64,000 bases of DNA from Candidatus Sumerlaeia bacterium (GTDB lineage Bacteria > Sumerlaeota > Sumerlaeia > JADFCW01). A program made the position numbers and the translations under genes. Each line of letters starts with the position of its first letter. The first letter of the stretch is position 1. The notes under the pieces are model-generated. The model saw nothing but the letters and a program-made list of their open reading frames with translations. It had not been told where the DNA came from and ran no database searches. Location: contig JAOAGV010000003.1 in NCBI GenBank assembly GCA_026415575.1, positions 22,421-86,420 on the forward strand. The letters run 5' to 3'. Below, piece by piece: positions 16,712 to 25,071 of this stretch.

Positions 16712-18349
16712 AACGAAAGCGGCGAACGCAGGCGGGTGCTGATGATCGGGCTCGACGGCGCCACGTGGGACGTTATCCGTCCGATGATTGCCGCAGGCCG
16801 GCTACCGACGCTGTCGCGCCTTGTGCGCGAAGGCGTCTCGGGCGTCCTGCGTTCAACCATGCCGCCGCTGAGTCCCGTGGCGTGGTCATCGTTTCTGACG
16901 GGTGTGAATCCCGGCCGACACGGCGTATTCGGTTTCGAAGAACCGGTCGAGGGGACGTATGATTTTCATCCGGTGACCTCGCGTCCTGCCGGCCGCCGCT
17001 CGCTGTGGCGAATCGTGAGCGATCACGGGCGGCGCGTCGTCGCGCTCGACATCCCGTTTTCCTGGCCGCCTGAGCCGGTCAACGGCTGTCTGGTGGCCGG
17101 ATTCGGCGCGCCGGTGGGCGAAGGTGTCGAGTTCACTCATCCGCCGGCGTTGCGGCGCGCCCTTGAAAAGCGGTTCGGCGAATTCCGCGTTGCGGTTCCC
17201 AACATCAAGGCCGCACCGCCGCGCGAGGCCGTCTTCCGGCGCTGGGACCGCATTCTTGACAATCGCGCCCGTGTTGCCGATGCGCTGATTGCCGAAGAAG
17301 ATTGGGACGTCTTTATGATCGTCCTCGGCGTGACCGATCACATTCAGCACGGCGCATGGACCTGCTTCGAGCCGCTGCACCCCGACTGGCGCTTGCCGGA
17401 GGCCGGGCAGGTCCGCGAGGCGCTCTTCCGCTACTACGCGCGCGCGGATGAATGGGTCGAACGGCTCATCGAGCGCGCCGGCCCCTCGATTCATGTCCTC
17501 GTTCTTTCCGATCATGGCTTCGGCACAACGCAGCGGGGGGATCTCACGCGGCAAGTGCTGATCGAACACGGCTGGCTGCGTTACCGCCCGTGGCCGCTGC
17601 TTTCGGGCCGACGTGCCATGGACTGGCTGCATCGCGCGTATCATGCCTCGCCATGGCTCAAGCGCCTGCTGCATCGCCGGCGCGCCGGGCGCCGTTGGCT
17701 CAAGCAGGCGGTTGCGCGGGCAATTGACTGGCCACAAACGCGGGCGTTTCCGGCGGCCATGGGCTGGCAGGTGTATATCCACCGGTGCGGTGCTTTCCCG
17801 CACGGCTGTGTGGAGTCGGACGGCGACTATGCGCTGCTTTGCTCGCAGATTCGGGAAGCGATCGAGCACTGTCCGGCGGACGGATTACCGCAAAGGCCGA
17901 TTCGGCGCGTCTGGCATCGCGACGAGATTTATCGCGGCGAGGCCGCAGCCCGTGCACCCGATCTCTTTGTTGAATATCAGAACCTGCATACGCCAGGCAG
18001 CGGGACAACTCCGCCTCTCCCGTTGGGCGCCGTGCGCGACCTTGTCGGAAGCCACACGCTGGACGGCATCTTGATCGCGTGGGGCCCCGACATTGCCCAC
18101 GCCAGTCTCGACGGCGCGCACATCGAGGATGTGATGCCCACTGCCCTGCACCTGATGGGTCTGCCCGTGCCCGACGATCTCGACGGCAGAGTTCTCGAAC
18201 GCGCATTGCGGCCGGAATCGCTCCAACGGCGGCCTGTTTGCTATGAATCAGGCACAGGAGATGTCGTGTCCTCCACGGCTGCATCCCTTGCCGCCGACGC
18301 GGCCGAGTCGGTCAGAGAGCAGCTGCGGAATTTGGGCTATTTGGATTAG
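16706..18349 (+). CDS. Alkaline-phosphatase-superfamily phosphodiesterase, paralogue 3
   Basis: A 547-residue cytoplasmic protein. Conserved sites: MIGLDGATWDVIRP, nucleophile region VAWSSFLTGVNPGRHG with Ser/Thr, TDHIQHGAWTCF, VLSDHGFGTT and GSHTLDGILIAWGPD. It ends REQLRNLGYLD. It shares a Trp/Leu-rich middle segment with paralogue 4 (SPWLKRLLHRRRAG, then AIDWPQTRAFPA), so 3 and 4 look most alike and may come from the latest duplication. The ATG start lies within a 7-base repeat, and the only upstream purine tract (GAAGAAAG) is also part of that repeat. Confidence 0.85.
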   Translation: MHNESGERRRVLMIGLDGATWDVIRPMIAAGRLPTLSRLVREGVSGVLRSTMPPLSPVAWSSFLTGVNPGRHGVFGFEEPVEGTYDFHPVTSRPAGRRSLWRIVSDHGRRVVALDIPFSWPPEPVNGCLVAGFGAPVGEGVEFTHPPALRRALEKRFGEFRVAVPNIKAAPPREAVFRRWDRILDNRARVADALIAEEDWDVFMIVLGVTDHIQHGAWTCFEPLHPDWRLPEAGQVREALFRYYARADEWVERLIERAGPSIHVLVLSDHGFGTTQRGDLTRQVLIEHGWLRYRPWPLLSGRRAMDWLHRAYHASPWLKRLLHRRRAGRRWLKQAVARAIDWPQTRAFPAAMGWQVYIHRCGAFPHGCVESDGDYALLCSQIREAIEHCPADGLPQRPIRRVWHRDEIYRGEAAARAPDLFVEYQNLHTPGSGTTPPLPLGAVRDLVGSHTLDGILIAWGPDIAHASLDGAHIEDVMPTALHLMGLPVPDDLDGRVLERALRPESLQRRPVCYESGTGDVVSSTAASLAADAAESVREQLRNLGYLD

Positions 18350-18356
18350 TCGAAAT

Positions 18357-18391
18357 GATGAATGCGGAATGATGAATGAGGCATTAGGCAG
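18357..18391. repeat. 7-bp tandem repeat (GATGAAT/GCGGAAT type)
   Basis: Units GATGAAT, GCGGAAT, GATGAAT, GAGGCAT, TAGGCAG in perfect 7-base register, between paralogues 3 and 4. The two candidate ATG starts of paralogue 4 (18369 and 18372) lie inside the array. Confidence 0.75.
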
Positions 18392-19925
18392 GAAAAGCGG
18401 CGAACGAAAGCGCGTTCTGGTTGTCGGTCTCGACGGCGCGGCGTGGGAGATTCTCCGGCCGATGGCCGACGAAGGACGCCTGCCATGCCTTGCCGCCCTG
18501 ATGAGATGCTCGGCGTGTTGCGAATTACGCTCGACCGCGCCGCCGCTCACGCCGCCCGCTTGGTCGTCGTTTGCCACGGGTGTGGCGCCGGAAGAACATG
18601 GCGTTTTCGGTTTCAACTATCCCGACCCCCACGACTACTCACTGCGTCTGACCAGCGCGGCCGATTTACTGCGGCCGACGCTGTGGCAGCACCTCAGCAG
18701 CGCCGGCCTGCGTGTTCTGCTTCTCGACGTGCCGTTCACGTTTCCGCCGCAATCCGTCCACGGCTTCATGGTAAGCGGTTTCCCCACGCCGGCGGCCGGT
18801 TGTTTCACTCATCCATCTGATTTGGCCAACCGCTTCGATTGCGACGGCTTCGCTTGCGAGCGCCATCCCGCCGAGCCGCCCGACCCGGCTTCGGCCGGTT
18901 TTCTGGCGTGGCTCGACCGCTTCCTCGATGCGCGGCTGGCTCTTTTCCGAAAGCTTTCGGCGGCCGCGCCGTGGGACTTTGCCATGGTCGGCACGATGGC
19001 CCTCGATTGGGCGCAGCATGCATTGTGGAAATACTACGACCCGCGTTTTGTGTTTGCCTCCGAGCCGGAGGCCGCCGGACATCGCGAAACTTTGCGCGAA
19101 GTGTATCGCCGCGTGGACCGCTGGATTGGCGATTTGATCGGGAGCGCAAGCGGCGAGCCGAATGTCGTCGTGCTGTCCGACCACGGCTTCGGCACGACCT
19201 ATCACCATGACTGGATATGCGAGGCGCTTACGCAGGCCGGCTTGCTGCATTGGAGGTCGGGCGCGGGTGCGGTGCGGCGGCTGAGCCGGCGAATGCTGCA
19301 AATCGCGCGCTCCTCGCCGCATCTTCAACGTTGGGGCAAACGCCTGTTGGGCGAAACGCGGAGGGCGCGGACATGGGCGCGCACCGCGCGCGCCTACGAC
19401 GCCATTGATTGGGAGCGGACACGGGTCTTCCCTGCGGGCGATTACCACCTTAATTTGTATGTTCACACGAAGGCACGGTTTGCGCGCGGGATGGTGGGCG
19501 CCGGAAGAGACTACGCACGGGTGTTGGAGGACGCAAAAAATGCAGTGCTGGAGTTTTGTCCGCCGGGCCACCGCTTGAAACTCGCCCGGTCGGTTTCCTG
19601 CCCGGCGTGGCCCGCGGAAGAACGTGCGATTCGCCTGCGTCCGGACCTCATTGTCGAGCTGTCGGTGTTTCCGCCGTCGGCCGCGGCGTCCGTCGGGCAA
19701 ATGGCCGGTTTGTGCGGTTTTCATGTTCCGTCAGGCGTTTTGATTTCTCCGTTGGAACAGCCGGCGCGAGCTGACATCTGCGGTGTTGCCCGGACAATTC
19801 TCGACTATTTTGGTGTTCCCCCGGCCGCCGGTTCCCAATCCACCCCTCCCGGACGTCCGGAATTCAGCGCCGCCGAAACCGCCGCCATGCTTGATTCGTT
19901 GCGCCGTCTCGGCTATATGGATTGA
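18369..19925 (+). CDS. Alkaline-phosphatase-superfamily phosphodiesterase, paralogue 4
   Basis: A 518-residue protein (one less if the second ATG at 18372 is used). Sites: VVGLDGAAWEILRP, PPAWSSFATGVAPEEHGVFG, LDWAQHALWKYYD, VVLSDHGFGTT and GFHVPSGVLIS. Here the strongly conserved NPGRHG of the other three is APEEHG, a small divergence next to the nucleophile. It ends DSLRRLGYMD. No signal peptide. An in-frame extension upstream overlaps the preceding gene and is probably not used. The glycosyltransferase that follows begins 3 bases after its stop. Confidence 0.85.
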   Translation: MMNEALGRKSGERKRVLVVGLDGAAWEILRPMADEGRLPCLAALMRCSACCELRSTAPPLTPPAWSSFATGVAPEEHGVFGFNYPDPHDYSLRLTSAADLLRPTLWQHLSSAGLRVLLLDVPFTFPPQSVHGFMVSGFPTPAAGCFTHPSDLANRFDCDGFACERHPAEPPDPASAGFLAWLDRFLDARLALFRKLSAAAPWDFAMVGTMALDWAQHALWKYYDPRFVFASEPEAAGHRETLREVYRRVDRWIGDLIGSASGEPNVVVLSDHGFGTTYHHDWICEALTQAGLLHWRSGAGAVRRLSRRMLQIARSSPHLQRWGKRLLGETRRARTWARTARAYDAIDWERTRVFPAGDYHLNLYVHTKARFARGMVGAGRDYARVLEDAKNAVLEFCPPGHRLKLARSVSCPAWPAEERAIRLRPDLIVELSVFPPSAAASVGQMAGLCGFHVPSGVLISPLEQPARADICGVARTILDYFGVPPAAGSQSTPPGRPEFSAAETAAMLDSLRRLGYMD

Positions 19926-19928
19926 GCC

Positions 19929-21167
19929 GTGGAAACGACAAGCCCAACCGCTCGCCGACGCATTCTCTTTATCACGCAGGTGCTGCCCTATCCGCTCAAT
20001 TCGGGTGCCAAGGTGCGGGCCTATTACATGCTGCGGCATTTGGCTGAACAGCACCGCGTGACGCTCTGTTCTCTGGTGCGGAAGACCGACGGCGCGGAGG
20101 CCGTCGAACATCTGAAGTCTTTTTGCGAGTCGGTTCATCTCGCGAGGGTCCGTCGGTCGCCGCTGCAGGACATTTGGGCGTTGGGAATCAGTCTGGCTTC
20201 GCAGATTCCGGTGCTGATTGCGCGCGAGCGCTCGGCGGAATTTGGCCGCATCGTCCGGCGTGCGATCACCACGTTTCACCCCGACGCCATTCACGTGGAC
20301 CAGATCAAGGCCGCGCCACATGTCGAAGACCATCGCACCATTCCGCGCCTGATAGACATGCACAATGTGTATGACGGAATGCTCGAAGGCCTTGCCCGCC
20401 TGACGCGCTCGCCGCTTCGCCGCCGGTTGCTTCAGCGCGAAGCGCGCCTGATGCGCCGCTACGAAACGCGCATCTGCACGGAGTTCGACGAGGTGCTGGC
20501 CGTGACCGACTTGAACGCCCGACGCCTGCAGGCCATGACGGCGCGCAAAAACCCCGTCATGTCTATTCCGATTTGCGTGGACCCGTCGGCGGTTGCCGTG
20601 GTCGAGCCGCAGTCCGATATGCGCGAACTGCTTCTTCTCGGCCCGCTGGCGTATCCGCCGAATGCCGATGCCGCGCTGTGGATGATCCGCGAAATCCTGC
20701 CACTGATCCGGCGCGAGCGCCCCGACATCCGCATTCGGATTGTCGGCGAGCGGCCCGGCCGGCGGCTGCGGCGCGCGGCTTCCGCCGACCCGGCGGTCTC
20801 GCTCATGGGCTATGTAGATGACATGTCGCCGTTCTGGCCGCGGACGGCGGCGCTGGCCGTCCCGTTGCGCGCCGGCAGCGGCATGCGCGTGAAAATTCTC
20901 GATGCGATGGCGCGCGGCGTGCCTGTGATTTCAACCCCTCTGGGTGCCGAAGGCATCGAGGCGCGAAACGGCGACGAGATTCTTCTGGCCGACCATCCTC
21001 CGGGTTTTGCACGAGCGATTGCTCGGCTGTTGGATGACGTTGACCTGCGGCGATCACTTTCGCAAAATGCGCGCCGCCTCGTGGAAGAACAATATGACTG
21101 GCGCAAGCGCTACCGCGACGCCGACGCGGTGTATGCGCGACTGCTTTCTCACGTCAACCGCACATAG
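19929..21167 (+). CDS. Glycosyltransferase family 4-like
   Basis: A 412-residue GT-B enzyme with a GTG start three bases after the preceding stop. The N-terminal domain begins ILFITQVLPYPLNSGAKVRAYYMLRHLAE, typical of GT4 acceptor domains that work on lipid-linked or protein-linked glycans; the C-terminal domain has VSLMGYVDDMSPFW, then VPLRAGSGMRVKILDAMARG and PVISTPLGAEGIEA, the donor-binding block. It is the last gene of the plus-strand cluster from 11055. The segment 21168-21310 after it holds no gene. Confidence 0.88.
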   Translation: METTSPTARRRILFITQVLPYPLNSGAKVRAYYMLRHLAEQHRVTLCSLVRKTDGAEAVEHLKSFCESVHLARVRRSPLQDIWALGISLASQIPVLIARERSAEFGRIVRRAITTFHPDAIHVDQIKAAPHVEDHRTIPRLIDMHNVYDGMLEGLARLTRSPLRRRLLQREARLMRRYETRICTEFDEVLAVTDLNARRLQAMTARKNPVMSIPICVDPSAVAVVEPQSDMRELLLLGPLAYPPNADAALWMIREILPLIRRERPDIRIRIVGERPGRRLRRAASADPAVSLMGYVDDMSPFWPRTAALAVPLRAGSGMRVKILDAMARGVPVISTPLGAEGIEARNGDEILLADHPPGFARAIARLLDDVDLRRSLSQNARRLVEEQYDWRKRYRDADAVYARLLSHVNRT

Positions 21168-21310
21168 AACCTGCAAGGAATCGAAATTGAAAATGGGGTC
21201 GTGCGGGCAGCCACACAAGCCTCCGCGGAGGGTGGGCATGGAAAAAGTCCTCCGAAAGCGGGAACTCTATCCATCCAAAACCGCATTCTACAGAGCATCC
21301 CGCAGGGCGC

Positions 21311-22756
21311 CTAAAGATTTTCCTCAAGCGCGGAGGGGATTGTTGCTTTTCTCATGGCCTCACGAATGCGCTGCCGCAGGTCGTTGACCCACGAATCGGG
21401 AAATTCGCCGCCGAGGCGGTAGAACACACTGTTGTTGGTCAGAAGCGGTTCGCTTTCCACCGGGGGATTTCCCATGCGCCGCACCTTTTCCCATTCCGCG
21501 GTAAATGGCATCGGAGAGAACTCTCCGAGCAGCGGCACAGCGCCGAGCGAGAGAACGTAGTCAATGGTTTGCTCGACCTCGCTGCGCGTTTGTTCGGGCA
21601 GGCCGAACAAGACATAGACGCCGACATTGGCCGGCGCGAAGCCCGCCTGCGCAAGGGTCTGCAGCGCCGATTCAAATTGTGCCAGATCGGCGCAGCGGTT
21701 CAGTGCGCGAAGCCGCGTGCGGTCGGCCGTCTCGATGCTGAGCCGCACCGTGCGAAATCCCACTTCTGCCATTGCATGGGCAACCGGCGGGCGAATGACC
21801 GAAAAATCCAGACCGTTGGGCGTGTGGAACCGAAGCGCAGAGGGCAGGCGCGACCGCGCGGCAATTAGGCGCCGGCAAAACGGCAGGAAGTGACGGTCGG
21901 CGTCGGCCAGCAGGGCGTCGTCGTAAAATGCCACATCGCATTCCGGCCCGTCCCCGCGCTGTTCGAGGATGCGGATCAACTCCTCGGCAGCCCGAACGGG
22001 ATCGCGCTGTCGGAAGCGGCCGAACACTTTCCGCGACGCGCAGTAGGTGCACCGGTGCGGACAGCCGCGCGTAAGCATGACCGGCAGGCAGTCGCGCGAG
22101 GACAAAAGATCATAAGCCGGCGGCGGCAGGGCGTCCAGATCATCCAAGTCCAGCAAGGGAACCGGCGGGCTCGGGCGAAACCGGTCGTTGATCATCTGAA
22201 GCAGTGCATTCTCTCCCTCGCCCTCAATGATGAAATCGGCGCCGGATTCCCGCCGCGCGTGATCGGGAAACAATGTTGCATAAATGCCGCCCAGTGCAAT
22301 CGGCGCGCGGGGAAATCGGCGGCGCAGGCGTCGAATCGCCTCGACTGCGCCGGGATACCAATAGGCCATGCGCGATCCGACGCAAATCAGGTCCATGTCG
22401 TCCAGTGCGTCCAACGCGCGCTCGAAATCTTCGAGGGCAATGCCGTAGCGTTTGAACCGGCGCGGGATTTGCCGCAGCGCCGGCGGCTTTTCGATTACCT
22501 GCGCGGGATATTTGCCGCAGGCAAACCGGCGCGGCTTCCAAGGACGTTCGGCCAGTGACGGATGATGGCGGTCCATGCAGTCGAGCAGAAAAGGCTCGCA
22601 ACCGGCGCAGCGGGCTACGGCCGCCAGATAGAGAAGACCGAGCGGTCGCGCCCAGAGATCGAAGGCGGAAAAATCGGTGGCCCAAGGGTTGACAAAAAGA
22701 ATTCGGGGCACGCGGCCGGCATGATGGGCAATTGCAGGGCGGGACAGGCAATTCAT
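21311..22756 (-). CDS. B12-binding-domain radical SAM protein
   Basis: A 481-residue protein from the ATG at 22756; the upstream in-frame extension is rejected because it is made largely of repeat sequence. The N-terminal half (residues 18-190) fits a cobalamin-binding-type Rossmann fold: PRILFVNPWATDFSAF, PLGLLYLAAVAR, ALDDMDLICVGSRM, PIALGGIYATLFPD and DFIIEGEGENAL. The radical SAM cluster motif is CPHRCTYC, followed by FYDDALLAD and VRLSIETADRTRLRALNR. This group includes MiaB-like and P-methylase/oxidative enzymes with unknown substrates. It follows fmt on the same strand with an 87-base gap. Confidence 0.85.
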   Translation of the reverse strand: MNCLSRPAIAHHAGRVPRILFVNPWATDFSAFDLWARPLGLLYLAAVARCAGCEPFLLDCMDRHHPSLAERPWKPRRFACGKYPAQVIEKPPALRQIPRRFKRYGIALEDFERALDALDDMDLICVGSRMAYWYPGAVEAIRRLRRRFPRAPIALGGIYATLFPDHARRESGADFIIEGEGENALLQMINDRFRPSPPVPLLDLDDLDALPPPAYDLLSSRDCLPVMLTRGCPHRCTYCASRKVFGRFRQRDPVRAAEELIRILEQRGDGPECDVAFYDDALLADADRHFLPFCRRLIAARSRLPSALRFHTPNGLDFSVIRPPVAHAMAEVGFRTVRLSIETADRTRLRALNRCADLAQFESALQTLAQAGFAPANVGVYVLFGLPEQTRSEVEQTIDYVLSLGAVPLLGEFSPMPFTAEWEKVRRMGNPPVESEPLLTNNSVFYRLGGEFPDSWVNDLRQRIREAMRKATIPSALEENL

Positions 22757-22765
22757 GATGCAGAA

Positions 22766-22792
22766 TGGACAGGGTGGACAGAATGAACGAAC
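22766..22792. repeat. 9-bp tandem repeat, 3 units
   Basis: TGGACAGGG, TGGACAGAA, TGAACGAAC follow with a 9-base period in the gap between fmt and the radical SAM gene, directly before the start codon of the latter on the minus strand, where no ribosome-binding site is otherwise apparent. Confidence 0.6.
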
Positions 22793-22843
22793 ACGCGGCA
22801 CGCCTTCCTGCCGAAGATTCCGCTCCGGAACATCGCGATCGAA

Positions 22844-23812
22844 TCAGGCGGTGGTTTTCTCAAACTGCATCGGCGGGTGCAGGTGGCCGCCGTTGATGAG
22901 GTCCACACCCGTCAGCACCTTGCCGCCCGCCGGTTGCGCGCGCGTGATCACGAGATAGCCGTCGCCGGTGCGGACGACCGGCCCGCGGCCCGGCCAAATG
23001 CCGGCCACCTCGCCCGGTTTATGCTTGGGGTCGGCCAGCTCCGCGGCCTCGCGCGCGATCAACTTGTCTGCATCCATAAGGCGAAAGACCTTGCCGCCGG
23101 CTTTGGAAAAACAGCCGGGCCAAGGATTGAGGCCGTGAATGCGGCAGATGATCTCTTCGCTGGTCATCCGCCAGTCCAGTTCGCCGTCTGACTTCTTTAG
23201 CAGCGGGGCATGGGTGGCCTTGCTGTGATCCTGTGGCGTGGAAATAATTTTTTGCTCGCGTTCGACGGTGTCGAGCACTTGAAGCAACAAGTCGGCCCCG
23301 ACGGCGCTCAACATGTTGCCGAGCGAGAGCGCGTCGTCGTCGTCGAGGATTTCGACCTCGCTTTGCGCGACAATGCCGCCGGTGTCGAGCCCTTCGTCCA
23401 TGTGCATGATCGTGACGCCGGTCTTTCGCTCGCCGCGGATGATGGCCCACGGCACCGGCGCCGCGCCGCGATACTTCGGCAGAAGCGAGGCATGGACATT
23501 GAGGCAGCCAAGGCGCGGGACGGCAAGCACTTCGGGCGGAAGAATTTTGCCGTAGGCGACCACCACAATCACGTCGGGGTGGTAGGCAGCAAGCGTCTTG
23601 TGAAAATCGGTGCCGCGAATCTTTTCCGGCTGGAGAACGGGAATATTGTGCCGCACCGCCACCAGCTTGACGGGCGGGGGGTGAATTTGCCGGCCGCGCC
23701 CGGATGGCCGGTCGGGCTGGGTGACCACGCAAACCACCTCATGGCGCGATTCGATGAGCCGTTCCAGTGTCGGGACGGCAAAGTCCGGAGTTCCCATGAA
23801 GATAATCCGCAT
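22844..23812 (-). CDS. fmt: Methionyl-tRNA formyltransferase
   Basis: A 322-residue enzyme that formylates Met-tRNA-fMet with 10-formyl-tetrahydrofolate, needed for initiation of protein synthesis. It begins MRIIFMGTPDFAVPTLERLI; the catalytic triad residues Asn105, His107 (LNVHASLLPKYRGAAP) and Asp143 (MDEGLDTGG) sit almost exactly at the positions known for the E. coli enzyme. The C-terminal OB-like domain starts near KKSDGELDWRMTSEEI. AAGGA six bases before the ATG at 23812 fixes the start. Polypeptide deformylase, a usual neighbour, is not seen here. Confidence 0.97.
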   Translation of the reverse strand: MRIIFMGTPDFAVPTLERLIESRHEVVCVVTQPDRPSGRGRQIHPPPVKLVAVRHNIPVLQPEKIRGTDFHKTLAAYHPDVIVVVAYGKILPPEVLAVPRLGCLNVHASLLPKYRGAAPVPWAIIRGERKTGVTIMHMDEGLDTGGIVAQSEVEILDDDDALSLGNMLSAVGADLLLQVLDTVEREQKIISTPQDHSKATHAPLLKKSDGELDWRMTSEEIICRIHGLNPWPGCFSKAGGKVFRLMDADKLIAREAAELADPKHKPGEVAGIWPGRGPVVRTGDGYLVITRAQPAGGKVLTGVDLINGGHLHPPMQFEKTTA

Positions 23813-23929
23813 CGGTTCCTTCCACGGCGCGCGATGAAGTTCACGTCCTGAAAACGAATCTATTCCCGTGGCGGCGGCAATGCAACGGGAACTTTCGCGC
23901 AAACGGGTATAAGGAAGTTGCGATGGAGT

Positions 23930-24012
23930 GTAGCATGGGCGTCTCGCTCATGACTCTTGCAACAAATCTGTCCAAAATCCCTTCATTCTTATGGGGGAGA
24001 TGTCCATGCTAC
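23930..24012. repeat. Inverted pair of a GTAGCATGG element
   Basis: GTAGCATGG at 23930-23938 and its perfect reverse complement CCATGCTAC at 24004-24012. Similarity goes further inwards: GTAGCATGGGCGTCTCGC versus GTAGCATGGACATCTCCC in reverse orientation, 15 of 18 identical, so these are two inverted copies of one short element 65 bases apart. Copy 1 also contains a small hairpin, CATGGGCG/CGCTCATG. Confidence 0.55.
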
Positions 24013-24068
24013 GGCCGAATCGCGATATTTCGGAAGTCCTTTTTCTGCAAAAACTGCTTGACAAGATG

Positions 24069-24113
24069 TTGGCGATGCAAGATTTTGTATTCAGAATTGT
24101 ATTCAAAATACAT
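24069..24113 (+). promoter_or_regulatory. Candidate promoter and operator of the GntR/FCD gene
   Basis: A direct repeat TGTATTCA occurs at 24086-24093 and 24098-24105 (12 bases apart), and the second copy forms a palindrome TGTATT-CAA-AATACA (24098-24112). A plausible promoter TTGGCG (24069-24074), 17 bases, CAGAAT (24092-24097) overlaps it. FCD-type GntR regulators often bind TGTATACA-like palindromes, so autoregulation here is a fair inference. An alternative -35 TTGACA is at 24058 but its spacing to a -10 is poor. Confidence 0.35.
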
Positions 24114-24161
24114 TTAATCGCTGAGGATTATTGATCATAAGCTCATAAGGGTCAAACATTC

Positions 24162-24818
24162 ATGCATGAAGAAACCGGCGATGTCGTGAATCATGTCGGC
24201 TTGAGTCAGCTCGTTTATCAGAAAGTCAAAGCACTTATTCTGAATAACGTGCTGGCTCCCGGTCAGAAAATCACGCAAGAGGAAGTCGCCCGACGGCTCG
24301 GTGTCAGCCGCACCCCCCTGCTCAAGGCTTTGCAGATGCTCGAAAGCGAAATGCTGGTTGAGTCCATTCCGCGTCGGGGCGTTTTTGTCAAACGCATGGA
24401 CCTTCGGGAAATCCGCGATGCGTTTGATTGCCGCGAGGCGTTGGAGAGTATCGCCACACGGCTGGCCGCCGAAAAAATCACCGATGCCGAGGTGGCTGAG
24501 ATCCGCTTGCTGTTTGCTCCGTTTCTGGCCGAGCGCGACCGGATTGATCTGAAGCAATACGAGGCGGCCGACCGGCGGTTTCACGCGCGAATTGTCGAAA
24601 TCAGCGGCAACCGTATTCTCGCCAATCTTGAAGTGCTGGGCAATATCCAGCTGATTGTCTATCAGCGGGGGCTGATCCGTCCGCCGTCGGAGACGCTGCC
24701 CGAGCATATGGCCATCATCGAGGCTTTGGAGAAGCACGACAGCGAGACGGCGGAACAGTTGATGCGCGCGCATTTCAAAGCCTCGCGCGACCGGATAGAC
24801 CAGATGTTGCGCGAATAG
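24162..24818 (+). CDS. GntR-family transcriptional regulator with FCD domain
   Basis: A 218-residue DNA-binding regulator. The winged helix-turn-helix is at about residues 13-75: YQKVKALILNNVLAPGQKI, then EEVARRLGVSRTPLLKALQML with the GVSRTP signature and the wing RRGVFVK. The C-terminal all-helical FCD ligand domain shows a metal-site pattern with DREALE-type residues (FDCREALESIA), DRRFHARIVEISGN and a late His in LPEHMAIIEALEKHD. Such regulators sense small organic acids or sugar acids and repress nearby catabolic genes. The sugar-acid-type enzymes at 32154-35618 are candidate targets but are 7 kb away. Downstream to 25071 I see no gene. Confidence 0.93.
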   Translation: MHEETGDVVNHVGLSQLVYQKVKALILNNVLAPGQKITQEEVARRLGVSRTPLLKALQMLESEMLVESIPRRGVFVKRMDLREIRDAFDCREALESIATRLAAEKITDAEVAEIRLLFAPFLAERDRIDLKQYEAADRRFHARIVEISGNRILANLEVLGNIQLIVYQRGLIRPPSETLPEHMAIIEALEKHDSETAEQLMRAHFKASRDRIDQMLRE

Positions 24819-25071
24819 GAGGAATCGCAGTTCACAGCACCGGCGTTGGAGTAGAACAAACAGAGTGCTTTCCGTCAGGGAAATAAACGATTTGGAAAAA
24901 AAAAGCAATTTATCCCTTGGAAAAGGTTTGCCCTCTGTCTTTCGCAAGGAGTGAAGCAGAAAAGACAATCTGGATAAAATGGGTTGCAATGGAGAAAGTG
25001 GTCTGACCCAAATACCCGATGTCAGGAATAGTCAGCCTTGACGCAAAAGATCATTCCAGGGAGGAGAAGTC

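Larger units (their letters stand above)
23813..24161. other. 349-base divergent intergenic region between fmt and the GntR gene
   Basis: No open reading frame worth calling. It contains an inverted pair of an about 18-base element (23930 and 23993, separate entry) and, nearer the GntR gene, an AT-rich promoter/operator zone (24058-24120, separate entry). Confidence 0.6.
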
